The position numbers and the translations under genes are program-made. From NCBI RefSeq assembly GCF_024448165.1, contig NZ_JAMOLN010000019.1:1-64000 (forward strand): 64,000 nt of DNA. The letters run 5' to 3'. The notes beneath the pieces were generated by a model. The model was not told the origin of the DNA. It saw only the letters and a program-made list of their open reading frames with translations, and searched no databases. Shown here piece after piece: positions 26,933 to 35,899 of the stretch (position 1 is the first letter of the stretch; each line of letters begins with the position of its first letter). The DNA comes from Streptomyces longispororuber (lineage in GTDB: Bacteria > Actinomycetota > Actinomycetes > Streptomycetales > Streptomycetaceae).

Positions 26933-29347
26933 CTAGCCGCGCACCCGCACCACCTTCAGTGCGGGCGACTTGCGGATGTCCTTCTCGCAGAAGCGCTCCG
27001 TGACCCACTTCTGCTGCGCGTAGAGGTGCGTCTGGTCGCTGTAGTGCGGCGAGTTCGGGTTCGACGACTGGGAGTACGTGACGAGGGTGCGCGCCACCGG
27101 GCAGCGCCCGCCGTCCCAGCCGACCGCCTGGATGTAGCTCGACCCGTGCGCGACCTCCGTGTAGCCGCCGCCCGCCGCGTCCCACACCGGCTCGACCTTG
27201 TTCCAGACGCCGAGCGACTCCGTGCCGCCGGGCACGGGGATGCGCTCACCGCCGCGCACCACGAACTGGTTCTCGCCCAGCTTCGCGTCCAACGGGACGC
27301 CCGCGGCCCTCAGTTCGGCCACCGTGTCGGCGAGCGCCGTCGCGAAGCCGGGCGCGTCCGTGGCGAGGGTGTTCGGGGTCCGGACCGGATCCGCCGCCGA
27401 GAAGGGGACCTTCCACAGCTGCGCCGCCGGCACCACCGCCGTCAGCTTCCGCCAGAACCGGTCGAAGAGCAGCGCGCCCCGGCTGCCCGTGGTCATGGTC
27501 CGGTCCCAGGAGGCGAGCGCGGTGCACGCCCCGGACACGTCGACCGCCGTGCCGTCACTCGCGGCCGCCCGGCCGCCGGGCAGTGCCGCACACGCCTTCG
27601 CGGCGTCCGCCGCCGCCAGGTCACCGGCCGGGACCCGGTTCGTGAACTGCTGCCGCTGCAGGTCCGCGACCGTCAGCGAACCCTTGCCCGCCATCGCCGC
27701 GACGTCCTCGACCGCACCCCGCGTCCGCATCGACCGCGGCGTGCCGACCGTCCCGAAGACCCGCTCGTAGCCGGTCAGCGGCCGGTCCGCGTTGGCCAGC
27801 CAGGCGCTGTCGTTGGAGTTCTCGGCGTACGGGGCGTCCTTGAGCACCGGCATCTTCGACGGTCCGAAGATGCCCGGCTGCACCGCGTCCTTGTCGCTGC
27901 CCAGCGCGCAGTCGCCGCGCGAGCCGTCGAGGACCGCGACGCCCGACGCCGGGTACGTGACCTTGCCCAGCGGCGTCGAGCAGCGGGCCGCCAGGTCGTC
28001 GGTGATCCGCGGCAGGACCTGCGACTGGGTGAACAGGGAGTGGCCGGAGGAGTCCGCCGCGATCGTGTTCACCCACGGGATGCCCTGGCTGCGGCGCAGC
28101 GACCTGAGCACGTCGTCCGTCGAGCGTGCCTTGCTGAAGCCGAGCGCGGTGTCCGAGGCGCGCAGGTTGGCCGCGTTCGGGTCGTTGAGGGCGTACGCCG
28201 CCGTCGTCGACCAGGGCAGGGGCAGGCCCGCGCCGAGCGAGGTGACCACCGGCCCGTACCGCGTCCACCACTGGGTCCGCGTCACGTCGGCGGCGCCCTT
28301 CACGGGCACGGTCACCGTCCGCTTCGTCATCCGCTCGCGCTTGCCGTCGACCAGGTAGGCGGTCGGGTCGGCCGGGTCGAGGGTGAGCTGGTGGAGGTTG
28401 AGGGTGACGCCGGTGGCGACCGTGTGGCTCCAGGCGACGTGCGCGTTGTGTCCGATGGAGATCCCGGTGGTGCCGAGCAGCGAGCCGCCCATGACGTCGA
28501 GTTCGCCGGGGATCGTCTGCTGCGACTGCCAGAAGCGGCGGCCGCCCTGCCACGGGTAGTGCGGATTGCCGAGCAGCAGGCCCCGCCCGTTCGCCGTCGT
28601 CGCGCCGCTGAACGCCACCGCGTTCGAGCCCATCGTGGAGTCGTCCTGGGAGAACAACGCCCGGGCCGCGTCCGCCAGTTCGTCCTTCGACGGCGCCTTG
28701 CCGGGCGCCGCGGGCGCCGTCGGCGGCTGGGCGGCCGTGATGCCGTCGATGCCGCGCCCCTGCCCGCCGAGCACCGAGATGGCGAACCCGCGCGCCGCCA
28801 CGTCCATCGACGTGACCGGCCGCACCCAGGCCGCGCCCTTGCAGGCGGGGTCGGTGATCCGGTTCTGCTTCAGCCACGCGTTGTACCCGGCGGCCCAGCC
28901 GCGCATCGCGTCCTCGGCGTTGTCGCTCGGCCCGGCCGGCGCCGGTGTGGCGAGCAGCTTCTCCACCGTGCGCGACTCCCGTACGCCCCGGAAGTAGAGG
29001 TCGCTGGAGAGGTTCTTGGCCGCGGAGGAGAGCGAGCCGTCGGGTGCGCCGTCCGCCCCGAAGTAGCGCGACCGCTCACCGCGCACGGTCACGAACCCGT
29101 CGGCCAGCGTGCACACCTGGTCGGCGGCCTGCGCCCAGCCGGTGCCGAAGCCGAGGTTCGCGTAGTCCTTGGCGACGATGTGCGGAATGCCGTACTCGGT
29201 GTACCGGATCGTGGCGGACAGACCGCCGCCGTGCGGGCGCTCGGACCGGTCGGCGGCGGCCGACGGCAGCGCGGCGGTGGTGGCCAGCGCGGTGAACAGG
29301 GCGATCCCGGCGACCGCGAGGCGCCGTTGTCTCGGGCGGTAGCGCAT
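26933..29347 (-). CDS. Secreted penicillin/N-acyl-homoserine-lactone acylase family amidohydrolase
   Basis: The 804-residue Ntn-hydrolase precursor has a Sec-type signal (residues 1-32, cleavage near SAAA). The autocatalytic site is G240-S241 in STMGSNAVAF, where S241 becomes the N-terminal nucleophile of the beta subunit. Other family marks are IRYTEYGIPHI in the alpha subunit, the GNPHYPW loop and SIGHNAHVAWSHT. Relatives include Streptomyces AhlM, aculeacin acylase and PvdQ, which remove fatty acyl chains from lactones or lipopeptides. The ATG at 29347 follows GGGAG. A divergent acyl-CoA ligase 138 bases away could reuse the freed fatty acid. Acyl preference cannot be read from sequence. 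Confidence 0.9.
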   Translation of the reverse strand: MRYRPRQRRLAVAGIALFTALATTAALPSAAADRSERPHGGGLSATIRYTEYGIPHIVAKDYANLGFGTGWAQAADQVCTLADGFVTVRGERSRYFGADGAPDGSLSSAAKNLSSDLYFRGVRESRTVEKLLATPAPAGPSDNAEDAMRGWAAGYNAWLKQNRITDPACKGAAWVRPVTSMDVAARGFAISVLGGQGRGIDGITAAQPPTAPAAPGKAPSKDELADAARALFSQDDSTMGSNAVAFSGATTANGRGLLLGNPHYPWQGGRRFWQSQQTIPGELDVMGGSLLGTTGISIGHNAHVAWSHTVATGVTLNLHQLTLDPADPTAYLVDGKRERMTKRTVTVPVKGAADVTRTQWWTRYGPVVTSLGAGLPLPWSTTAAYALNDPNAANLRASDTALGFSKARSTDDVLRSLRRSQGIPWVNTIAADSSGHSLFTQSQVLPRITDDLAARCSTPLGKVTYPASGVAVLDGSRGDCALGSDKDAVQPGIFGPSKMPVLKDAPYAENSNDSAWLANADRPLTGYERVFGTVGTPRSMRTRGAVEDVAAMAGKGSLTVADLQRQQFTNRVPAGDLAAADAAKACAALPGGRAAASDGTAVDVSGACTALASWDRTMTTGSRGALLFDRFWRKLTAVVPAAQLWKVPFSAADPVRTPNTLATDAPGFATALADTVAELRAAGVPLDAKLGENQFVVRGGERIPVPGGTESLGVWNKVEPVWDAAGGGYTEVAHGSSYIQAVGWDGGRCPVARTLVTYSQSSNPNSPHYSDQTHLYAQQKWVTERFCEKDIRKSPALKVVRVRG

Positions 29348-29386
29348 CGTGCTCCCAACTGCAGTGCGGACAGGGGCGGTTGAGCG

Positions 29387-29398
29387 TACCAATCGGTA
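29387..29398. promoter_or_regulatory. TACC-AATC-GGTA inverted repeat between divergent acylase and ligase
   Basis: The 4-bp arms with a 4-bp spacer resemble a small TetR-type half-site pair. It sits 40 bases upstream of the acylase and 87 upstream of the ligase, so it could control both. Confidence 0.35.
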
Positions 29399-29485
29399 TG
29401 TCGCCTGCCGAGGGGGCGGCGGCACCCTTCCGGGTCCGGCGTCCGGCACCTTGACCTGGCGTCCGGCACCGCACAGGATCACGCC

Positions 29486-30997
29486 ATGACGAGGTCACAG
29501 GCAGCAGGAGCGGCAGTCAGCACCGTCGACGGAGTGCTGCGGCGCAGCGCCCGCCGCACCCCGGCGCGCGTCGCCGTCCGCTACGGGCCGCGCGCCTGGA
29601 CGTACCAGGAGCTCGACGACGCGGTCTCCCGCGCGGCGGGCGCCCTGCGCGGCCTGGGCCTGGCACCGGGCGACCGGGTCGGCGCCTACGCGCACAACTC
29701 CGACGCCTACCTCATCGGCTTCCTCGCCTGCGCCCGCGCGGGCCTGGTGCACGTCCCCGTCAACCAGAACCTGACCGGCGACGACCTCGCGTACATCGTC
29801 CACCAGTCCGGCAGCGCCCTGGTGCTCGCCGACCCCGACCTGGCGGGCCGCCTCCCCGACGGCGTGCGGACCCTGCCGCTGCGCGACGCGGACGACTCGC
29901 TGCTCGCCCGCCTGGCCACCGCCGCCCCGTACGACGGGGAGCAGCCGGGCGCCGACGACCTCGTGCAGCTCCTCTACACGTCCGGGACGACGGCCCTGCC
30001 CAAGGGGGCCCGGATGACGCACCGGGCGCTCGTCCACGAGTACGTCAGCGCGATCCACGCGCTCGACCTGAAGGAGACGGACCGCCCGGTCCACTCGCTG
30101 CCGCTGTACCACTCGGCGCAGATGCACGTGTTCCTGCTGCCCTACCTCGCGGTCGGCGCCATGAACACGGTCCTGGACGCGCCGGACGCCGCCCGGATCT
30201 TCGACCTCGTCGAGGCGGGCGAGGCCGACAGCCTGTTCGCGCCGCCCACCGTCTGGATCGGCCTCTCCCAGCACCCGGACTTCGCCACCCGCGACCTCGG
30301 CGGACTGCGCAAGGCGTACTACGGCGCCTCGATCATGCCCGTGCCGGTCCTGGAGCGGCTGCGCGAGCGGCTGCCCGCGCTCGCCTTCTACAACTGCTTC
30401 GGCCAGAGCGAGATCGGCCCCCTCGCCACCGTCCTCGGACCCGACGAGCACGAGGGGCGGATGGACTCCTGCGGGCGGCCCGTCCTCTTCGTCGAGGCGA
30501 AGGTCGTCGACGACGACGGCAAGGACGTGCCCGACGGCACGCCCGGCGAGGTCGTCTACCGGTCCCCGCAGCTGTGCGACGGCTACTGGGACAAGCCGGA
30601 GGAGTCCGAACTGGCCTTCCGGGACGGCTGGTTCAGGTCCGGCGACCTCGCGGTGCGCGACAGCGAGGGTTACTTCACCGTGGTCGACCGGGTGAAGGAC
30701 GTCATCAACTCCGGTGGCGTACTGGTCGCTTCGCGGCAGGTGGAGGACGCCCTCTACACGCACCCGGCCGTCGCCGAGACCGCCGTGATCGGGCTGCCCG
30801 ACGAGCGCTGGATCGAGGCCGTCACCGCTGTCGTCGTCCGCTCGGGCGACGTCACCGAGGACGAACTCGTCGCGCACGCGCGCGAGAAGCTCGCCCACTT
30901 CAAGGCGCCCAAGCGGGTCGTCTTCGTGGACGAGCTGCCGCGCAACGCGAGCGGGAAGATCCTCAAGCGCGAGCTCAGGGACCGGTTCGCCGGCTGA
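29486..30997 (+). CDS. Acyl-CoA synthetase (fatty-acid--CoA ligase type)
   Basis: The 503-residue ANL enzyme has LLYTSGTTALPKGA (about residue 165), YNCFGQSEIGPL, DGWFRSGDLAVRDSEGYF and the hinge DRVKDVINSGGVLVAS, ending with NASGKILKRELRDRF. All catalytic motifs are intact. It is divergent from the secreted acylase and converges on the PaaK-like gene nine bases past its stop. AGGA precedes the ATG. A role in recycling acyl chains released by the acylase is contextual inference. Confidence 0.9.
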   Translation: MTRSQAAGAAVSTVDGVLRRSARRTPARVAVRYGPRAWTYQELDDAVSRAAGALRGLGLAPGDRVGAYAHNSDAYLIGFLACARAGLVHVPVNQNLTGDDLAYIVHQSGSALVLADPDLAGRLPDGVRTLPLRDADDSLLARLATAAPYDGEQPGADDLVQLLYTSGTTALPKGARMTHRALVHEYVSAIHALDLKETDRPVHSLPLYHSAQMHVFLLPYLAVGAMNTVLDAPDAARIFDLVEAGEADSLFAPPTVWIGLSQHPDFATRDLGGLRKAYYGASIMPVPVLERLRERLPALAFYNCFGQSEIGPLATVLGPDEHEGRMDSCGRPVLFVEAKVVDDDGKDVPDGTPGEVVYRSPQLCDGYWDKPEESELAFRDGWFRSGDLAVRDSEGYFTVVDRVKDVINSGGVLVASRQVEDALYTHPAVAETAVIGLPDERWIEAVTAVVVRSGDVTEDELVAHAREKLAHFKAPKRVVFVDELPRNASGKILKRELRDRFAG

Positions 30998-31006
30998 CGT
31001 GCCCGG

Positions 31007-32302
31007 TCACGGGGTCCGGTCGCGCAGGTCCATGATCCGCTTGATCTTGCCGACCGAGCGCTCCAGGGTCTCCGGGTCGACGATCTCGACGCCCACCGTG
31101 ACCCCGACCCCGTCCTTCATCCCCGCCGCGATGGCCCGCGCCGCCGCGTCCCGCTCCTCGCGGGTCGCGTCCGGACGGGCCTCCGCACGGACCGTGAGCG
31201 CGTCCATCCGGCCCTCGCGGGTCAGCCGCAGCTGGAAGTGCGGCGCCACCCCCGGCGTGCGCAGCACGATCTCCTCGACCTGCGTGGGGAAGAGGTTCAC
31301 CCCGCGCAGGATCACCATGTCGTCACTGCGCCCGGTGAGCTTCTCGATCCGGCGGAAGGCGGGCCGCGCCGTGCCGGGCAGCAGCCGCGTCAGGTCCTTC
31401 GTCCGATAGCGGATCACCGGCATCGCCTGCTTGGTCAGCGAGGTGAAGACCAGTTCGCCATGAGCCCCGTCCGGCAGCACCTCGCCGGTGAGCGGATCGA
31501 CGACCTCGGGGTAGAAGTGGTCCTCCCAGACGTGCAGTCCGTCCTTGGTCTCCACGCACTCCTGCGCGACGCCCGGGCCGACGACCTCCGACAGGCCGTA
31601 GATGTCGACCGCGTCGATCCCGCAGCGCTCCTCGATCTCCCGGCGCATCTCCTGCGTCCACGGCTCCGCGCCGAAGATCCCCACCTCGAGGGACGTGGAG
31701 CGGGGGTCCACGCCCTGGCGCTCGAACTCGTCCAGCAGCGTCAGCATGTACGACGGGGTCACCATGATGACCCGGGGCTTCAGGTCCTGGATCAGCCGGA
31801 CCTGGCGGGCGGTCATGCCACCGGACGCGGGCACCACGGTGCAGCCGAGCCGCTCCGCCCCGTAGTGCGCGCCGAGACCACCCGTGAACAGGCCGTACCC
31901 GTACGCCACGTGGACCGTGTCGCCGGGCCTGCCGCCCGCCGCGCGGATCGCCCGCGCCACCATGTCCGCCCACATCGACAGATCGGCCTCGGTGTACCCG
32001 ACGACGGTCGGCAGCCCTGTCGTGCCGCTCGACGCGTGCAGCCGGCGGACCTCGGAACGGTCCACGGCGAACATCCCGAACGGGTAGTTGTCGCGCAGGT
32101 CCGCCTTGGTCGTGAACGGGAACCGGGCGAGGTCCTCCAAGGTCGCGCAGTCCTCGGGCCGCACCCCGGCCTTGTCGAACGCGTCCCGGTAGAAGGGCAC
32201 CCGCTCGTACACCCGGTGCAGGGTCTCGCGCAGCCGCTCCAGTTGCAGCGCCCGCAGCTCCGGCGCGCTCAGCCGCTCGCCCTGGTCCCACCATTCCGTC
32301 AT
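31007..32302 (-). CDS. paaK: Phenylacetate-CoA ligase
   Basis: The 431-residue protein matches PaaK: HASSGTTGLPTVVGYT for ATP binding (near residue 92), YGYGLFTGGLGAHYGAE, IFGAEPWTQEMR, DIYGLSEVVGPG and the hinge near GRSDDMVILRGVNLFPTQ. It converts phenylacetate to phenylacetyl-CoA, the entry step of the aerobic hybrid pathway. No paaABCDE or ring-opening genes are in the window, so the partner genes must lie elsewhere, or the enzyme serves another aryl acid. The ATG at 32302 follows GGGAG. A palindromic site lies just upstream. Confidence 0.9.
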   Translation of the reverse strand: MTEWWDQGERLSAPELRALQLERLRETLHRVYERVPFYRDAFDKAGVRPEDCATLEDLARFPFTTKADLRDNYPFGMFAVDRSEVRRLHASSGTTGLPTVVGYTEADLSMWADMVARAIRAAGGRPGDTVHVAYGYGLFTGGLGAHYGAERLGCTVVPASGGMTARQVRLIQDLKPRVIMVTPSYMLTLLDEFERQGVDPRSTSLEVGIFGAEPWTQEMRREIEERCGIDAVDIYGLSEVVGPGVAQECVETKDGLHVWEDHFYPEVVDPLTGEVLPDGAHGELVFTSLTKQAMPVIRYRTKDLTRLLPGTARPAFRRIEKLTGRSDDMVILRGVNLFPTQVEEIVLRTPGVAPHFQLRLTREGRMDALTVRAEARPDATREERDAAARAIAAGMKDGVGVTVGVEIVDPETLERSVGKIKRIMDLRDRTP

Positions 32303-32317
32303 CGAAACGCACTCCCG

Positions 32318-32331
32318 ACCGATCATTCGGT
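32318..32331. promoter_or_regulatory. ACCGA-TCAT-TCGGT operator upstream of paaK
   Basis: Perfect 5-bp arms begin 16 bases before the paaK start. The ACCG(N6)CGGT spacing resembles sites of actinobacterial PaaR (TetR-family) repressors of phenylacetate genes. Binding would block transcription start or early elongation. Confidence 0.5.
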
Positions 32332-32431
32332 TGATTTGCTGGCGCCAGTAACGCAAGGCAGGACTGCCCACGTCAAGGGATGTGCCGCAAACGCGTTGCC
32401 CTCGTGACGGCGGGCCTGTGAGGATCACGGC

Positions 32432-33274
32432 ATGTTCACGTTCACCGCGCCCGACGGCACCGCCCTCGCCTGTCACGTCCGGGGCTCAGGGCCGCCGCTG
32501 GTGTGCCTGCCCGGCGGACCGATGCGCGCGTCCGAGTACCTCGGGGACCTGGGCGGACTCACCGCACACCGCACCCTGCACCTCCTCGACCTGCGCGGCA
32601 CGGGGGAGTCCGCGGTCCCGGCCGACGAGGCGACGTACCGCTGCGACCGGCAGGTCGACGACGTCGAGGCGCTCCGGATCCGGCTGGGCCTGGAGCGGAT
32701 GGACGTCCTCGCCCACTCCGCCGGCGGCAACCTCGCCGCGCAGTACGCGGCCCGGCACCCGGAGCGGATCGGCCGCCTCGTCCAGGTCACCTCCCCGCAG
32801 CGGGCCCTCGGATGCGCGGCGAGCGCACAGGACCGCAGGGACGCGGCCGCCCTGCGGTCGCACGAACCGTGGTTCGCCGCGGCGTACGCCGAGTACGAGA
32901 AGCTCCTCGCCGGCCGCGACGATGCAACCTATCTGTACGACGCGTTCTTCTACGGGCGGTGGGACGAGCGGGCGCAGGCGCACGCCGCCCGCACCGACGC
33001 GCAGACCAACGAGCGGGCCGAGGCGGTCTTCGCGTCCGAGGGCGCCTTCGACCCGCCCGCGACCCGCGCCGCCCTCGCCCGCCTCGTCGCACCCGCCCTG
33101 CTGCTCGCCGGGGAGCTGGACGGCGGACCGAACCCCGAACTGGTGCGGCGCACCGCGGAGTTCTACCCGCGCGGTCAGGTCGTCGTCCTGCCGGGCGCCG
33201 CGCACTACCCCTGGCTCGACGACGCGGAGTCCTTCGTGGCCGCGGTGGAGGGGTTCCTCGCGGCGGAGTCCTGA
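32432..33274 (+). CDS. Alpha/beta hydrolase
   Basis: The 280-residue protein has the alpha/beta-hydrolase set: oxyanion segment LPGGPMRAS, DLRGTGES, nucleophile elbow HSAGGN (serine near residue 96), acid in ELDGGPNPE and histidine in AAHYPWLD. The DLRGTGES motif recalls prolyl-aminopeptidase-like esterases. It is cytoplasmic. Its last 70 bases overlap the convergent sigma-factor gene. Confidence 0.85.
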   Translation: MFTFTAPDGTALACHVRGSGPPLVCLPGGPMRASEYLGDLGGLTAHRTLHLLDLRGTGESAVPADEATYRCDRQVDDVEALRIRLGLERMDVLAHSAGGNLAAQYAARHPERIGRLVQVTSPQRALGCAASAQDRRDAAALRSHEPWFAAAYAEYEKLLAGRDDATYLYDAFFYGRWDERAQAHAARTDAQTNERAEAVFASEGAFDPPATRAALARLVAPALLLAGELDGGPNPELVRRTAEFYPRGQVVVLPGAAHYPWLDDAESFVAAVEGFLAAES

Positions 33275-34473
33275 TCCGGCTCGTCGGAGGCGGCGGCCAG
33301 CTCCGCCGCCCTGATGGTGAGGTGGTGCCGCTCCGGCAGGCTCGCCGTGCGGGCGGCCGCCGCCCGGTAGTCGGCGATCGCACCGTCCAGGTCACCGGCG
33401 AGCTGCCGCAGTTGGGCGCGGACCGCGAACAGCCGGTGGTGCGCGGCGAGCCGGGGATCCGCCGCCAGGACCCGCACCGCGTCCAGGCCCGCGCCGGGAC
33501 CGTGCACCATCGCCGTGGCGACCGCCCGGTTCAGGGCCACGAACGGATTCGGCGCGATGCCCTCCAGGACCCCGTACAGCGCGAGGATCTGCGGCCAGTC
33601 CGTGCGCTCCGCGCTCTGCGCCTCGTCGTGCACCGCCGCGATCGCGGCCTGCACCTGGTACGGGCCGACGGGCCCGCGCGGCAGGGCCGCCGTGATCAGG
33701 GCGACGCCCTCGTCGATCGCCGCCGCGTCCCACCGCGAGCGGTCCTGGTCGGCCAGCGGGACCAGCTCGCCGTCCGGCCCGGTGCGGGCCGCGCTGCGGG
33801 CGTGCGTGAGCAGCATGAGCGCGAGCAGCCCGGTCACCTCGCTGTCGTCGGGCAGCAGCCGGTGCACGGCGCGGGTCAGCCGGATCGCCTCCCGCGACAG
33901 CTCCACGTGCTGCAGGGCGGGGCCCTCCGTGGTCGCGTACCCCTCGTTGAAGATCAGGTACAGCACGTGCAGGACGGCCGCGAGCCGCTCGGGCCACTCG
34001 TCGGCGCCGGGCATGGCGAAGGGGGCGCCCGACGCCTTGATGCGGGCCTTGGCCCGGCTGATGCGCTGCCCCATCGTCGCCTCGGGCACCATGAACGCCC
34101 GCGCGATCCCCGGGGTCGTCAGACCGCCCACGCAACGCAGCGTCAGCGCGATCGCCGACGCGGCACTGAGCGCCGGGTGGCAGGACAGGAACAGCAGCGT
34201 CAGGGTCTCGTCCCGGCCCGCCGGGTCGTCCGCGTCGGCGGCCGGCGCCGTCCGCAGGTCACCCGGCGTGCGCGCGACGACCAGGTCCTCCCGGCGCCGC
34301 CGCGCCTGCTCGCCGCGGACGGCCTCCGTCATCCGCCGCTGCGCCACCGTGATCAGCCAGCCGCGGGGCCGGTCCGGCACGCCCTCGTGCGGCCACTGCC
34401 GCAGGGCCGCGAGGAGCGCCTCCTGCACGGCGTCCTCCGCGGCGTCGAAGTCGCCGAAGCGGCGGGTGAGCAC
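33205..34473 (-). CDS. ECF-type sigma factor of the ECF42 (DUF6596) group, 5' end apparently frameshifted
   Basis: The protein has sigma region 2 (DFDAAEDAVQEALL, PRGWLITVAQRRM), region 4 (LRCVGGLTTPGIARAFMVPEATMGQRISRAK) and a long C-terminal helical domain with HVLYLIFNEGY, typical of ECF42. The canonical start in this frame (GTG at 34473) would cut into region 2. The frame actually stays open and sensible upstream to 34542 (HHIEGSFDDLLRTLAPQVV). The only suitable start, GTG at 34546 overlapping the YCII stop as GTGA, is one base out of frame; removing one G from the GGGG at 34533-34536 would join them. The C-terminal tail overlaps the hydrolase gene antisense. The YCII gene is its usual partner. 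Confidence 0.85.
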   Translation of the reverse strand: MLTRRFGDFDAAEDAVQEALLAALRQWPHEGVPDRPRGWLITVAQRRMTEAVRGEQARRRREDLVVARTPGDLRTAPAADADDPAGRDETLTLLFLSCHPALSAASAIALTLRCVGGLTTPGIARAFMVPEATMGQRISRAKARIKASGAPFAMPGADEWPERLAAVLHVLYLIFNEGYATTEGPALQHVELSREAIRLTRAVHRLLPDDSEVTGLLALMLLTHARSAARTGPDGELVPLADQDRSRWDAAAIDEGVALITAALPRGPVGPYQVQAAIAAVHDEAQSAERTDWPQILALYGVLEGIAPNPFVALNRAVATAMVHGPGAGLDAVRVLAADPRLAAHHRLFAVRAQLRQLAGDLDGAIADYRAAAARTASLPERHHLTIRAAELAAASDEPDQDSAARNPSTAATKDSASSSQG

Positions 34474-34542
34474 GCCGACGACCTGCGGCGCGAGCGTGCG
34501 CAGCAGGTCGTCGAAGGAACCCTCGATGTGGTGGGGCAGCGG

Positions 34543-34947
34543 TCACAGCTCCTGGGGCGGCGCGGACATCACCTGACGCACCTCGATGGGCATGTTCAGC
34601 GGGCGGCCGCCGGGACCGGGCGCCGCCGACACCTGCGCGGCCAGCTCCACGGCCCGCTCCTCGCTCGCGCAGTCCACGATCCAGTACCCCGCGAGGAACT
34701 CCTTCGTCTCCGGGAACGGCCCCTCGGTGATCACCGGAGCACCCTGGCCGCCGGCCCGCACGATCCGTGCGGTGTCGGGCATCGCGAGACCCTGCGCGTC
34801 GACGAACTCGCCGTTCTTCTCCAGCGTCGCGTTCGTCTCGCCCATGAACGCGATGTGCGCCTTGAGCTCGTCGGGCGACCAGCTGTCGATCGGCGGGACC
34901 TCGTCGTGCTGGGCGGCGCTGAACTGCATCAACAGCATGTACTTCAT
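34543..34947 (-). CDS. YCII/DGPF-domain protein, partner of the ECF42 sigma factor
   Basis: The 134-residue single-domain protein begins MKYMLLMQFS and carries the DGPF-type motif as EGPFPETKEFLAGYWIVDC. The group is almost always encoded beside ECF42 sigma factors and has been proposed to modulate them; its chemistry is unclear. GAGGAGA lies six bases before the ATG at 34947. Its TGA sits in a GTGA overlap with the likely true start of the sigma gene, indicating coupled translation. Confidence 0.9.
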   Translation of the reverse strand: MKYMLLMQFSAAQHDEVPPIDSWSPDELKAHIAFMGETNATLEKNGEFVDAQGLAMPDTARIVRAGGQGAPVITEGPFPETKEFLAGYWIVDCASEERAVELAAQVSAAPGPGGRPLNMPIEVRQVMSAPPQEL

Positions 34948-35050
34948 GGTGTTCTCCTCAAGGTCGGTGCCCGCTTCTCGCCGGCTCTCACGAGGAGGTA
35001 GAAGCCGATGCCGCGCTTTCGACATCGCCGAGCGGATTCCCCGGAAAAAG

Positions 35051-35845
35051 TTAGCGGGACTTCGGGCCGGCCGCCTCCAGAACGTACGGCGTGGTCGTCC
35101 CGAGGGCCTCGAACCCCAGCCGCCGCAGGATCGGCCGGCTGAAGGAGGACGCGTCGACGTGCACGTACGAGACGCCGCGCTCGGCGGCGATCCGCACCCG
35201 GAACGCGACGAGCGCCCGGTAGATGCCGCGCCCGCGCCACGCGGGGACCGTGCCGCCGCCCCACAGGCTCGCGAAGTCCGTGCCGGGATGCAGTTCGAGG
35301 CGGGCCGCGCTGACCGGCTCGTCGCCGTGCAGGGCGACCACGGCGGGCACGGTCGACGGGTCGTGCGCGAGCTGCCGGCGCACCTGGTGCCCGATCGAGG
35401 ACCGGCCGCCGTCGAAGGCCAGGTCGTGCACCCGCTCGACCAGCTCGACCTGTGCCTCGTCCGTCACGGGCAGCAGCCGGACGCCGTCCGGCGGGTCCAC
35501 GTCCATGGGCACCCGCGCCGTCTCCGCGACAAGGAGCGTCTCCGTCTCCTCCGCCACGAACCCGGCGGCGAGCAGCCGCGCGGGCAGATCCGCGGGCCGG
35601 TCGTGCCCGTACGTCTTCCACTCCATCTCGACCCCGCGCTCGCGGGCGAACCGCACCTGCTCGGCGACGGCCGCGTCCACGGTGTGCTCGTCGAGGTCCG
35701 ACCACAGCACCCCGTTCCACCCGGCCGGCGGTCCGGTCTGCCGCACCACGTCGCCCACCCGCTCGACCCGGGCGCCCGGTTCGTCGGGTCGCGCCTCGCG
35801 CCGCAGCTGCCGGTCGAACAGGTTCAGCACCGCTTCTTGATCCAT
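35051..35845 (-). CDS. GNAT-family N-acetyltransferase
   Basis: The 264-residue protein carries its GNAT fold in the C-terminal half. WGGGTVPAWRGRGIYRALV (residues about 190-208) is the acetyl-CoA pyrophosphate loop, followed by VHVDASSFSRPILRRLGF. The N-terminal half is another GNAT-like or linker domain without the loop. GGAG precedes the start. It is divergent from the methyltransferase with only 54 bases between. The acceptor substrate is unknown. Confidence 0.8.
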   Translation of the reverse strand: MDQEAVLNLFDRQLRREARPDEPGARVERVGDVVRQTGPPAGWNGVLWSDLDEHTVDAAVAEQVRFARERGVEMEWKTYGHDRPADLPARLLAAGFVAEETETLLVAETARVPMDVDPPDGVRLLPVTDEAQVELVERVHDLAFDGGRSSIGHQVRRQLAHDPSTVPAVVALHGDEPVSAARLELHPGTDFASLWGGGTVPAWRGRGIYRALVAFRVRIAAERGVSYVHVDASSFSRPILRRLGFEALGTTTPYVLEAAGPKSR

Positions 35846-35899
35846 CGGGTCACTCCAGCAGGGGCCCGCCCGGGCGGCAACCGGATTAGGGTGCCGGGC

